From contig BDSI01000098.1 in NCBI GenBank assembly GCA_003117195.1, positions 124,001-188,000 on the forward strand: a DNA stretch of 64,000 bases, read 5' to 3'. The notes under the pieces are model-generated. The model was not told the DNA's origin and made no database searches. It saw only the letters and a list, made by a program, of their open reading frames with translations. Below are positions 12,339 through 40,800 of this stretch, one piece after another (positions within the stretch are counted from its first letter, which is position 1; each line of letters begins with the position of its first letter). Position numbers and translations under genes: made by a program. The stretch is from Eudorina sp. 2006-703-Eu-15. Its lineage: Eukaryota; Chlorophyta; Chlorophyceae; Chlamydomonadales; Volvocaceae.

Positions 12339-12860
12339 TGAAAGGCGGGGAGGAGCGCAGGGAGGCTGCGACGCCAAGCTCCGAACTCGGCCGAGAACTG
12401 TACCCATGTCGTGGCCATTTCTTCTCACCGGCTACGGTATCTTCTTTCGTGTCAGCAGTCAGTCATCGGCCACTGCTCTACAGGCCATCCACGCCCTCGC
12501 CACACAGCATTGCCTGCTGGGGCTCCTCACTCGGCTTTCACGTGTTATGGCAGCTGTGCAGCGCACCTCAACTCAGCGGGCAGCTTACACCCCAACTTCA
12601 ATGCCGCATGGTACGGGTACAGCAGCGGCCATGCACAGCAGCGGCAGCGGCATCCATCGTCGTTTCGGAAACTGTCTCTTTCTTGTTGTCCCAACGATAT
12701 CGCGCCCGTTCAGTGCACGCTCCGATGGATGCACGCTGCCGCGAACGGTATCCAACGAGGGACCAACCGACTAACCCCAACCGACAAATCAACAAACCAA
12801 CCAATCACGCGCATATGCACGGGTGAAATGCATGCTTTGGTGTTCCAAAATACCGTCGCC

Positions 12861-12865
12861 TTACA
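12861..12865 (-). terminator. Candidate ferroxidase polyadenylation signal TGTAA
   Basis: TGTAA on the minus strand about 50 nt after the stop codon (12917-12915). The motif is the common volvocine signal; its use here is inferred. Confidence 0.4.
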
Positions 12866-12914
12866 GTCTGCAACTGTCAACTAGCAACTACCAACTCGCT
12901 TGGAGCCTTCGACC

Positions 12915-27595
<14,681 letters not shown>

Positions 27596-30500
27596 CTCGC
27601 AGTGATCCATCCGAGGCCTTCCTGTCGACGACCGGCAGGCAGGCATGCAACCGGTAAATGCATGTATGTACATATATGTAAATGTATATGCAGCGGAAAA
27701 TGTGCGTGAACGGCAAATAGATAGTCGGACGCTGATCGCCGCCAGTTGGGGGCTGGAGGTGTTGGGGCACCGCCACGCGCCGTCCCCTGCCTACTCCGAA
27801 CCGGCTGCAGACGGACGGCGGACGGATGAACGGATGGACGGATGCATGGACGGATGGACGGACGTCGGTCGAAAAGACCCGTGGGTCGGTCGTTCGATGA
27901 TGGAGCCCGCACATACACTGCGCGACTACATACTCCGGCACGTCATACGGGCCGGGAACCAATCCGCCCAGCAGCCAGCAGTAGTTTGACTCTAGCGTTC
28001 ACATTTGTAGCTAGTTGCTGTGTGCGTTTGTTCTGATTGCTTTACGGCGGGGCGCTGTGCGGGTCATCAATGAATGAAGCGACGCGCCGCGAAACCCTTC
28101 TCGTCGTCCTCACCAAATCTGCTGCCGTCCCCTAGATGTCAGCCAGATAGAGATATAGAATTGTGGTCTATCTATCAGCCCCAAGCACTGTACCCGACGC
28201 GAACGGAGGGAGGCACCAGCGGCCGACGTGAGCTGCAACGTTGTCAGCAGTGCGGATCAGAGCAAATAAAGGATTCTCAAATTGTTTCCTCCCAAGTTGC
28301 GTCATTAAGCAGCTCGAGATTTTTGAGCAGTCGCGTTAGTCGCGTTCATTCGTTGTATGTGCTGAAGCCGCGATAGTTGACATCGATCGCGAACTGCGTG
28401 CCGTGCCATGCGTTTTCTGTACGAACTGTGCGCAATACGATAACTGTGGTTTTTGAGTAATTTTAGAGCTGACAGAAACTTCTAGCGATTCTGGGCGAGT
28501 GCTAGGCGCTTTAATTACTAGTTATGGGTGAGGGGCCATACCCTGTACGACATCCAACAGAGATAACCTGGGTGGGGTTATGGCCCTCTGTGTTTTTTAC
28601 CCGTCCGCGGCGTTGAGGTGTGGAGGTGTCTTGCCGCCTTGTCGGTGGGGCCTGCTGCTGGGGCTACTGGGGCTTGCCCTGGTATACACCGTTGATCCCT
28701 ACCTCCGTGGCCGGGATCCGCTGTAACGTTCATTCAGAAATAAACAGAACAACCGGACATACATCGACTGGATACGAGTCCGCCCAATGGATGTCATGCA
28801 GTTTTATGATTATTATGAAGGATGGACGACCCCGCGGGTCATCGGTGACAGCCACCGGCGAAAGCCGAAGCTTCCTCACCATATACTGCATAAACGAACT
28901 TGCGCCACCATGGCGCACCGGACAGGCTCCACAAGTGCACCGAAACACTCCCCGGGCCCACACTACCAGGGAACCACCCCGTTTCTGAGAACCAACCACG
29001 GCTAGGGATAAAGCCCGCTCAGGGGGAGTTAGCCTAGTTAGCCACCAGGGCGCCCCTATTAGCGAACCACCCCAAGCAACCAAGGCGGGGTCACTTCTCC
29101 AGAGGTGGCCCGTAGTCTAGGAGGGCCACGGGGGCTCGCGAGCCAGCATCAGGGGCCGGCCCGTACGGTCCCACCGGGCCGAAAAACCCGCCCAAACCTA
29201 GCGATCGCGCCACAGGGCCGCCATAGAGCGCGTCAGTGCCCCGTCCACGCACCCGCGGCCCACTACGAGTTTTATGTTTTGTTGCAGCATACGTGATAGC
29301 GTGCTGCGTACTCCTGTTTTGCGCAGGCGCCTTTGTACGTCACGTACACGGTGTACGGAACTTGTTTGTTTGTAGCCTCCTTGATTGGGCGCCTAGCTAC
29401 CGTGCGCCGGCAAGTGGGCAGGCTGCTAGAACGTGGGCAGCAGGCTGGAATGCGGGTAGGCGGGGAGGTCGCTTTACTCCTCTTAAATCGCTGGCTCGGG
29501 CCGGGTTTATTTATCGGGGATCGATTGCAGGCAGGAAACGATGCGAAGGGTAATAATGCATGAGCGGAGGAGGGACGGAGTGCGCCGTGGGAATGCTTGT
29601 TACACATTTACATAGGGGATCACCGAATGGGAAAGACCTTGCTGGCATCTTGTCCAGAAATCCGCGGTTTGCATCCCGGCTGACCCAAATCCCTCCCCGC
29701 CATGCATGTGATTCGGCGGGTCTGGCGGGTCTGGCGGCGGTGAGGATTATCCTTGTGTGTAACAACGGTAGGTGTGCACACATCCGTGCGCACGAAACGC
29801 GCCCTGCTGAGACCTGCGCCATCGACGTCAGTCCCGCCCATGCGCTAATGCTGGCAGACTACACCGACCGCGTCCCTTGCTTATCCTTGAGGCTGCCTCT
29901 ATCCAATGTATGCGCCCTTTTCAGCCTATCTAGAGTTTCAACCGCCTATCTAGCTACATGAGGTCGCTGTGGGCACGATTAGCTATCGCAATCTGCAGAG
30001 TCTGGCGCAGTGCTCTTCTATCTATAACGACTCAACTACTTCTTCAAGCCACGCGTGCTCATGCTGCACTGACTGCCCACCGGCCCGTACACTACAGTAC
30101 TCAGCGCTTCGGCCTGGCCGAGGGTACATACTAACCCCCTAGCTACAATAGGTCCGCATCATTACCCGTGAGTCCAGCCCCCCTTGCTTGCAGAAGTAGG
30201 TTGTTATAGTCAGTGCCCCCGGGTGCATCTACACCACTAACTAGGTAGTGAGGCAGCAGGTGTGGTTACAGATAGTAGAGATAGTAGTAGTAATAGTAGT
30301 AACCGTTACAGATAGGCCAATTTCGAGGTCAATAATGCATGTAGCGTACGTGCACCATGCCCTCAATGAAGAGGTATATGCGGAGTCTTCTCTCAACTAC
30401 TTCCGCAACACACGAATGATACATGTGCGGCGGATCCACAGGTTCTTCTATTTTATCACGATCAGCGGATGATATCATACAGGCATTCCAGTCACCCAAA

Positions 30501-31158
30501 TAATAACAACAAGGATGCGGCCGCGTAACAAAGTTGCCAGCTGGCCTGCGGGGGAACCCCCCAACTTCATCGCTACTCCCGCCAGTTGAACGGGCAGTTC
30601 TATTATGTTTTGTAAATAGAAATGGCTATGATTATGAAACGTTGAACGAACAAAGGGTAAAACTCCGTCGTTTAGCACATTTTCTTTTTGCAGTGGACCA
30701 CGACGGACCTCTGCCTTAACGGTGTTCGTTACGAACCCATCATCAGGACCCCCAAGTATGTATTGATTGTGCATACGCCGTCCGCAAACCACTCACACCC
30801 GCACGTGCGACGAATAAACAAGGGTTTATAAAAGGGTTATAACGAATCTGCTCTGTGTTTTACGTAGTTCACACGTGTGAACCTCGCCCGCCTGCACACT
30901 GAACTCGAACGAATTATTACCGACGCATCAAAAGCAACTAAGGCCACAGAAGCCGCTTCAACGCCTCGCCTAACAGTGCTGTAAAACGGCCACATATGTG
31001 CGGCGGGTTCGTTGCTTGCATTATTATTTCGCGCGCATGCATGCATGTGGAGAGTGCAAACAGCGAGAGCAACCAAATCTGTTGTCACGCATGTGCCTGC
31101 ATGTCCTGCCGCCTCAATGGCCGTCCATTGCTCATGATGTACAGCAATTAGCAGCGCG
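27596..31158. other. Intergenic: ferroxidase upstream region and protease 3' side
   Basis: No convincing gene in 3.5 kb. It contains the ferroxidase promoter and 5' UTR at the left, several A/T-rich unique stretches, one copy of the dispersed ATTC-tailed repeat (28568-28740), and a segment at 28800-28865 that resembles 26890-26950 (GTCATCGGTGACAGCCA shared). Open frames here are short, unspliced-looking and unrecognised. Confidence 0.55.
28568..28740 (+). repeat. Dispersed retroelement-like repeat, copy B
   Basis: Contains CTGGGTGGGGTTATGGCCC, GCGGCGTTGAGGTGTGGAGG, GGGGCTTGCCCTGGTATACA and ends CGCTGTAACGTTCATTC. It is collinear over about 160 bp with the reverse complement of 44163-44325. 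The ATTC tail here is only one to two units. Confidence 0.8.
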
Positions 31159-34100
31159 TTACATCAGCAGCCGCCTGCCCATCACAAAGCCGCCGGTGCT
31201 GGGTGTCGTCGTTCCAGCCGCTGCTGCCTTCAGTGCCGCCGCCTGATCCACCTCGACAAAGGCAGCGTAGCTGGTGATGCCACAGTCGCTGCCGTGCGTG
31301 GACCGGGCCATTAGGGCATACCTGTTTGGGAGCGGGCGACCACGAGCAAGAAAATAAATAAAGGCAACGAAGCAGTATAATGATTGTGTGGGATAGGGGG
31401 GTTCAGCTTCACCCGTGGCCACTAACCTGGCAGTCCCTAACTTCCCCGGTATTTCGGGGCACCCTCATCCGGTCTCCCATGCCGACTTCTCCGAAATCAG
31501 TGCTCTTCCCGGGTTCAGCACCCACCACCGGCATCCAGAAGAATCTGCCGAATCAACTAAGGCGTCAACTCCGCTCCTGGTCAGCTCGCAGGTCACTTTA
31601 ATCGGGTCCTTCACCGTCCATCGACATGGGGGCACCCTTGCCCTCTTACTATCGAGGGTCTTTGGCCCGCTCTCGGTCGGGGTCGACAGTATGTTGTATG
31701 TATGTATAAGCCATACATGCGTGCCATGTGAACGAAAAAATTCATGGTTAGACAAAATAACCCAGAAGGTATGCCGTACATTGTCACGAGTTGCAGTGCG
31801 CGTTCGTTCGGGTGGGTTCGGTGGATTGGACCGTATTCGACTAAGACGGATATTTCAAGTAGCTCGACTAACTCAATGAATGCGTGCGCTGAAGTTGGAA
31901 GGCAGTAGCTAGAAACATAGAGCGAGGCTACCTAGATTGCTTCACAAGCAACAGGCGGGGCCGATATAATCAAATGCTAGTAAAACCCGGGATATATAGC
32001 CAGCGTGTGCAACAACTTACCCATCCATGCCCCAGGACGTCCCCCAGCTTCCAGTCGGACGGCCAATGCGCAAAATTGGGAAGGTTGTGCAATCGGTCAG
32101 TTCATAATCAATACATTGCGTGGCCGGTTGATTATTGCGTGGTTCCGGTAGATAGGAAGAACTGAAGCGCGTACATACACGTGCGTGGATAAATCAAGCG
32201 AGCACCATCGTGCTCGACTAGCTCGACATGCGCAGCAGGTGTATTCGTTAGATAACATATGCGAAAACACTGAACAATAGCACGGCACGTAATGCATGTA
32301 CTTGGATTGCGTCATGCTGGGAAATAAAGAGGGACGGGTCACCCCTGCACGGGTGCGTGTGCGTGAGGCTATAGAACCACGCACGCATGCACACACTCCT
32401 TAGAAACAAAAACCCCAACAGACTTTAAACCCTCCGGATTACGTAACTGCACGGTCAGGAAGAAGGGCGCAACTAGCGCGACTTACATCACAGGCAAGCT
32501 CACTGTTGACATGTTGCGTAATTTTTGACGCGGATAGATCGCACATTCATTGCTTCCTTGTATTACAATTAAAGAAGAAGGCATACCTACACGACAGCCG
32601 CACCTGTTTTTGACGATCCAATAGTCCACTCCATCCTTGGTGGTGCCGTATCCCATCAGCACAGCGCTGTGGTAAAACATCCCAGGCACCTGTATGTCAA
32701 ATAGATTGGAAACGGTTGGCAACTACGTCGCTACATACTCCATCACGCGCGGCAATAAGAACGGCGGGACGCGGCTGACCCAAGCATGTTCCTGCATACA
32801 CCGACCATTTATATGCAAGGTTTGGGCCATGCGTGTGTCTGTAGTGCACGCACGACCGAGCGACATAAGCGGGTCGGTGTATGTATGTATGTATGTGCGC
32901 CCAACTGATAAGAGGTGCTAGTATATGCCGACGGCGAAGTGTAACGAACGCCGTCGGCATATACTAGCACCTCTTATCAGTTGGGTGCACATACATATAT
33001 GTTTATTATACATTATGATATGAAGGAAAAATGTATTATAACCTTATATATATACTATATATACTATATACTAAATACTATATATATACTATATACTATA
33101 TACTATATACTATATACTATATACTATATACTATATACTATATACTATATACTATATACTATATACTATATACTATATACTATATACTGTATGTATTACT
33201 TCTTGAAGGTTATACTTCGATTAATCGCCTTGCTTTACTCATTTCGCTGCGATCGCAACCGTAACGCACGAGGTGGACCCCGCCTTATTCCCAACCAGGC
33301 AATCCAACGGGCCCAGCAGAGAGCTTCGTAGGCGCCGCATAGCATCAAATGTTTCATCGTCATCGATGTGTTTATTGGTGATGCTTTAGATGCATGGCAC
33401 ACATCGATGGAGTGGCCCTTACTTGCTTGGTGCCCTCTACAACAACAGATAATAAGTGGAGTTCGTTTCCGACACTAGCTACTTCCATCCGGCACATCTG
33501 AACCGATCGACGGTTCATTAGTTATGGTTAGACCCACCAGCGTGCTGTTGCAGGCACCGCTGTTATAGACTCCGCTCGAGTAGAACTGGAAGCTGGGCAA
33601 CATCTGCATGATCACCGCCACCGGGCCATACCGCACCAGAGCTTCCATGACCGCCTTATCGTCACCGGCGGGCAGCAGCACAACCCGCGAGAAGCGGCCC
33701 ACCAAGGACATCGTGGAGGCGTTGAACCTGCGTTCACAAGATTTTGCACAACGGATAACCAAATAACGCCGGGGCGACGCCTGGGCGGAGGTAGGATGGA
33801 GGAGGTACAGGGTGCGTGCTTGATTTCCCCAGTGATATGAGGAGTCCCTACGTAATAAGACCCATACCCGGACTTCTTGCACTACTTACACAACTACTTG
33901 CAACCCCTCCCTATGACGAGATAGCTACGTACGTACGTACTGCTGCAGTTTGCTTGTAGCAATATGAGAAAGTACGGTGTACGACTATCTGGACGCACAA
34001 CCGATGGGGGATTCGTGCAATATGTACCTGCAGTAGCCGTTGAGTCCCTCAAACGGGTATTGCCCCTCCTCTGAAATGCCGCCAGCAGCGATGGCATACT

Positions 34101-37100
34101 GAAGCGCGCTGATAGGATTGCCTGTGATGTGGCATCATCAGGCACGCACGGTGTGGGACCATGACAAGCGGCTAGCTAGTACAGAAGGCAAATAGCTGGA
34201 TGCCGTAGGCTTATTAGTAGGAACGAAGGAAGCAAGGCCTCCTTGCTGGACCGCAAAGCAAAGCGTGTGTCAAGAGACGGGACCTCCAGCAGGGAGTCGT
34301 ACGTATGGTTGAGAGCGCCCTTCAACCGTGGCTCAATCAAGGCCATCGATTTACACAACCACGCACCGCGCGTGCGGAATTGGACTACAGTACTCGGGCC
34401 AGCCGACCGAAGAGCCTGGCTGCTCAAATGGCTGAGCCTCCATCCCTAGTACGTAACCACTGCAATTTCGCGGTATTGAACGCTTTCACAAATGATTTAG
34501 TGGGGAATGGCGCCTAGCTAGTTCGGTGCGTGAATATGCTTTGCAGGAAAGTTACTCAATTGCGTGGTCACGTATGCATGCATACAAATTGCACGTCGAA
34601 TTTGTCTGTGAGCGGCAAGCCCTTCCCGACTGTTTGCTTTCGAAAAGAACTCAAAACGTTTCTATCCATACTTTTTACGGCATTATGAGGCAATGCGCAA
34701 GGCCGTATTATCACCTTCTGTGCATCCGACGTTTCCGTTGCCCCAGGCGCAGTCCAAGAGATGTTGCTCACTGAAGGACAGCGGCAGTCCTGAGTGTCGG
34801 TGGGTACAATAGGGGCGTGCACGAAACAAAATTTGTACAGGAATTTTAGCCTCTTAACGTCAAGTGCTTTTCGTTTTCAACCTCGTGTTACACAATGAGC
34901 CCACCTCCAAAGACCTATCATGCCAGCTGCCGGCTGTATGCGTTAAGCTACGTCTGTATGTGTATAACAAGGAAACGGGCATCGATTCTGCGTGCGTGCG
35001 ACGACGGAGCTGGCCCACCTGTCGCCTTGGCCCAAGCACCTTGGAGCACGCCGGTAGCGGTGAATGCCTGTGGTTGTGTGCATGGAAAAGGGCAAGTTAG
35101 ACCAATCGCTAACCGACGCAATAGCCGTCGCATTTGTGCCGCCGAGGCAGCAGCCCTGGACGGACGCAGTAGACACAAGGGGATGGAGGGGGCGGCGCAC
35201 GCGCGGCCATTTTACGAGCATCTTAATGAATGTATAACAACATACAGCAAGAATGCATGCGTGTGTACGCGGGGGTCAAGGTAAATATAATGTTATTAGT
35301 GGTGCAGTGATGTTTTATTTAGGTATTTCGAGGGCAAACGAAAACAGCGCTGCTGCAATGACCATCCATGCTTGTAGACAATATGTGCTTGATTGGTTGA
35401 TTGCGAGATTTGCACCGTGCGTGCGTGTCCGCGCACATGCTGCAACTAATAATGCATGCTCAATAAACGAAACTCAGGCATACAATAATCTCATTGCTGC
35501 AATATATAGGTAGCACTGGCGCACCCAGCATCCCCGGCACGCCGCCTGATCCTTGACACCCGGGCCGTCCATCACCGTCCCTCTGTAGTCCAGAGAGCGC
35601 GGCAGCGATGAATCCGGCAGAACACGCTTGTACACCGGCAGCTGAGCTGACTGGTTGCGGAAACGTGTGCCCGCGACCCGCGACCGCCAGCCACGGAACG
35701 ACAGATCCGACCAAGCATTGGGCGCGACCGTGAAGGTCGGGGAACCCGGGGGTTTGCGGCTCGCGTTGGCGGCGGCTTGGTTGTGGTAGTAGGATAAACG
35801 TGTGTTGTAGGCCAACATGACATCGCGCGGCGCCAGGGGCCGTCCTGCAGCACGCGCGCACACGTGCAATGATGGATCGATGTAGGTTTAGCGGGTTAGT
35901 TTGGTGGTTTATTACGTAATGGTTCGATCGCGCGCGGGGGCATCGCACCTACTATAGCAGCAACCGCGGACGATGAGATGGCGACGGAGCGCTACGATAC
36001 CGGAATCAACTAACACCGCCCTCAAATTTCGGTGTAGACGACCCGAGTTAATAATGCGGCGGGGCCCACTTTGCACCCACCCCCAGGCGGCGGAATATAC
36101 CTACCCTTGCTTATTCGTTTGGATCATGCATAAAATAAAGAGCAGTCAGAGGAGTAACGTAGCAAGCGTGACATCTGCACTGAGAAGTGCGCTCCTAATA
36201 AGTTGCATATACAATTCTTCCAATTCGATTCACCCGCCCGAAGGTCCATGCAGCCCTTATCATTAGTACGTACGGTCACCGACGCGCGCCAGCCAGCGAG
36301 CGATTATGATATGTCATTATGATACGCACCGGGTTATGCCCGGCGTAATAATACTTATTTCGTTGTTATGATACGCACCCTTGGTACGATTACCAACGGC
36401 AGACTGCACCGGAAAGTAGGCCTCGAGAGATGATCCAATGGGGATGTCTATTGGGATTATGTCACCATCGGCTGGGATATCTTCTGTTGGAAGGCCATCA
36501 TCGCCACTCCCAGTCGTACCATCCCCTGATGCATGGTGCGGCAGGACGGAGGATACACAGAAGTGCGGAGGCAGGCATTCATCATCATTCATGTTCTGAC
36601 GCGTGGCTGATCATGGAAATCTGGCACACGACCCAACATCGCCATCAGGGACGGATGAACACCCACATATATAACAAAAGTACGTAACAAAAGTACGTAA
36701 TATGCTTTGCATACAAGTAAGCAGGGTGAGACTCCCCCCGCCGTTGCATAGATCGATCGCCCATGCAACACATTAAGCAAGCATGTAAGTACTGTGTACA
36801 CGTGTACCGGGCGCAGCACGCATGCTTGCTGACGTACGTACGTACGTGTTGGGGGCGACATGCATCTACCTGCGCGCTAGATCTAGCGCGCAGGTAGGGT
36901 TGGAACACGGCAATACCCTAAATACGTACGACTATATGGTAGATACTATATTCCGTTCCTACATCAAACCGATGTATGTATGTTGCAAACGCCTGTTGCC
37001 GATCGACATTCGTGATGTGTAAAGTCGCATGCCACAGAGCACACAGAGGCTACGTAGCTAGCACACGCATGAGGACATATACACAGTCATCCAGCAGGTA

Positions 37101-37848
37101 GCTAGGCACGCAGACTAGCTAGGGAAGTGGAATAGGCATACGCGATCGTCATCGATGAACGGCAGCAAACGTTAGGACATCGATTCGTTTGTACTGCTAC
37201 GCACGCACGCACCGTTAGACGCCGCAGGCTGTGTGGGGATAGGTTGTAACTCCAGGCCGGCGTTGTTCGCATCGGCCGCGGTAATAACATTAGTTGCCGA
37301 TTGCCCAGTCGGAACTGATTCCCCAGGCCAGATCAATTCCCCGGATCCAGTCCAGCCATATGCGGGATCGTTGACATCCTGGAAAACGCTGCTGTCTAGT
37401 TGTTCCGGGCTGTCGTCTACGGGTGTCGGCTGGTTAGTCAACTCTACACGCATTGATAGATAGAGGGCGGATGGAAGCCGTCGAAACGGGCGGGGGAAAA
37501 TGTTGATGAGTATCGATCCTTTAATTGTGGTAGGTGCATGCACTCGCACAACTACTGCCAACTCGTTCTATTACATATGCACATTGGCATTGAGATAACC
37601 TGCTAGCAACAGAGCAGCAGAGAGTCGAACTTATACTATTGATTGTCTATGCACACGCACGTGCATGCGCAAAAAGGCCTTACCTAAGCGAACCTTACAT
37701 GTATAAGGTTACATGTATATATATAAACCCTATATATATTTATACGTATATATATGTATATGTATATACATATGTGTATACATATATATACATATGTGTA
37801 TATATACATGTAAGGTTCGCTTATATATATACTGGAATATATACACAG

Positions 37849-37892
<44 letters not shown>

Positions 37893-40800
37893 TATATATA
37901 TTCTATATATATATATATATACTGGAAGGTGCCCCGATTCTTACCTACTTCCCCCGGTTCTGGTGATCCGAAGCAGCCGGCCGGCCTAGCGCACAAATAA
38001 GCTGCAATCCCTGTAGCCAGGCCGCCGGCTGCAGTAACTGCACCGGTAGCTGCAGCGACAGCGAACGCGGCAGTCGAGAGTGTGTCGTTGGTATAAGTAT
38101 CAGAAGTATTAGTAGAAGGCGGCGGGCTGGTTGGTGTGCTTGTGACCGGCAGGAGCCCCGTTGCACCAGTCTCCACAGGGTTAAGTGACACGAACGGCGC
38201 CACGTAGGGGTTGGATGGTGGCAGGACGAGCTGGACAGCGGTATGGTTGCCGGTCTTGCCAGCGGAGGTGATGGCAGCGATGTTCTGCAGCAGCCAGGCC
38301 TCAAGCTGAACTGCCGCCTTCACGCAAGAAGGCGGCCAGTTGAATGCCAAGTCGTCCACCGGCCCCGGAACCCAGTTGGTGTACTCGGTTACCGTCTCTC
38401 GGCCGTTGGTAGTTGCTGCACGCGTGCGAAGGAAGGTCAGGGCAGTTGCAAATAAATCAGATAGGTGGAAGGGTCGGTGCTTGTAGGCAGGTATGTAGTC
38501 ACGTATTTGATTGTATCACATAGTTGGGCATGGATTGAGTGATTAAAGACTGCGTGCACCGACTTAGAACATGCATTACGACGTCCTGTTTGTATACGCA
38601 CGTACGTTCATGTGATAACATACATACATCTAAAGCATCCATAACCACAATTTTACGGGTAAATGCACACGAGACAACTTTGTGGACATTGCGCTCGTAC
38701 ATATATACACATGCCCATTCTGTGGGTGCGCGCGCCACTTCATCCCATACAGGTCATCCGTCGATCACCAGCAACGCACGAACTGACATGTCCACCTCAG
38801 GGGACGACCACCGGCCTGCGCTGTGTAGAACGTCTCCGTAATACTGAAGCCATCAGCTCCGAGGGAAGCAGCAGCTGTTGATCGCCTCTGTGTGCGTGAT
38901 ATATACACGCAGAGGGCATTGGTTATTTATTACTGAGTGTGGAATGAAATCGTACATGGGGTTGTTAAAAGCACGCATACAGAATCAAAACGGACGCATA
39001 CACTGTGTGATACATACGGTGCAAACGGTATGCCATGCATATCAGGCCAGGTGCGTGGCTCGCTGGCATCGCCCGCACTGAGGTAGCCGCGCCGGCTAAA
39101 ATCCTGGGTTGACTTCAACGCACGAAGGACCAAGTTTAAGGCTTACTTGATGGGCTTGCATGAATCTAGGCCCTCTCCGGACTATCGATCCAGATGCATG
39201 GTCGTCCGGATGGTTAGTACATTCAGCAGCGGTTGCGGACTATTATTTTACTGAGATAGAGGAGAGTGACCGCACAACGTACATGCTCAAGATGGACACA
39301 GACCATCCAAAACGTTTACGTGTGGCGTTATGCGCATGGACGGACGGACGTAACCATACATTCATGACCGGTGACGACCGACGGACCTGCCACACGAAGG
39401 CGTCCACCGTGCGCCTCGAGTCAGTGTACGGGTCGTCGATGGTTGCCATGCCCGCGTACCTCCAGTCGGTCAACGGTGGCAGAACGGTGAACACCTGCAG
39501 ACAGCAGCGCGGGTGCGCGTGACGCAACATCGGCAGGCGAGATGGATGGGCCGAACGAACGCAGATGCACAAAGGGATCAAGAGAGGTTAGTTATTGTGT
39601 ATGTAAGCTTCTTTGGTTGCTCACGCAGGTTTGCTGCTGGGTGTGTGGCGGCCACGTGAGCATGCAATCAAGAATATGCGTGTTTGTAATCCTTTGTACA
39701 ACGAAGGCCTCCGCTATGTATGTTATATGTATGTGCTGGCCACGAGCAATCATCCACCTCGTTCATATGCATAGCCGCCATCCCGTATCCCTCTATCATA
39801 TCTGCGATGTCGCTGTCCGTACATACTACGCACGCGAGCTAGACTTTCTATCTAGCTAATGGTTCAAACATCAGGTCATTTAGGCATACATCGCTAGCGT
39901 ACAAATAGATTCTGTCGGGCTGTTTCGCGGCTAGTTGGTCCCAAGAACCGATGATCGCATGCATGGCAATACGTAGCTGGCCGCAAGCAAGAGATGAAAG
40001 CAGTACGTACCAATAGCTGGGATCTCTAGATAGTCAGACCAAGGGTCGGTACGTGCGCATGTATGCACATACCGACGCTGGTAGACCAATATGTACTCAC
40101 CGCTCCCGAGTTGTTGAAGTAGAAGTCTGACAGCTGGCACATCTTCTCGCGCAAGACTGGCTGCACCGACCAGGTGGTGTTCTGCAAGTCAAAGGACGGA
40201 TTGAGAAGGTGCAGCTACGTGTAAATAACTAACCATGCAATGGGCGAACGTACGCTTGGCTGGATGCGTGCGCGGGAGCGAGGTATGTAGGGAGAGAAAG
40301 AGCGGGCGGATACCCGTCCAATCGATAATATGATCAAAGGGCAGATCTAGCGAATCTACGTAGCGGATCTAGCGTATCTAGCGGATCTAGCAGATCTAGC
40401 AGATCGCGGCGGATCGCGGCGGCGGATCGCTGCGGATGGACGGCGGGCGCTCTTGAAAGGTGTCATCATGATGTATGGCGTTAATGACGTACGCGCGAGC
40501 TAGCTCGTCGAACAAAGACAAATTGGCTTGACAGCCAAGTAGCTAGATAGTATGCAGGGTCACGCCAAGCAAGGTGTGTGGAGAGAATGGTGAGGATGCA
40601 TGGAGGATTGAGAAGATTACGTAATTGCTAAAATGGTTCCTGCTTGATCAATTGATTACGGCGACCGACCTACGTAAGCTGGAAAACGATGCCAGCTCGG
40701 AACAAGAAGGCCTACCCATACAATATATACCTAAGTATACGCGGGGCTCAGTAGCACACGTCTGCTTTCGGGGGACACAGGCTCCGGCGGAAGCGAGGGA

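Larger units (their letters stand above)
10630..12914. other. Convergent intergenic region DRC4 / ferroxidase
   Basis: It holds the two 3' UTRs facing each other. A TGTAA motif, the usual volvocine polyadenylation signal, occurs on the plus strand at 11351-11355 (for DRC4) and on the minus strand at 12865-12861 (for the ferroxidase). Two short tandem repeats lie inside. The open frames present lack family similarity or consistent splice structure, and I see no additional gene. Confidence 0.6.

Noticed and set aside
38780..38787. Stronger-looking donor GTGCGT for protease exon 7
   Set aside because: It gives the wrong phase for exon 8; the GTCAGT donor restores frame and aligns with RPLRQIWTTTG of the paralogue.
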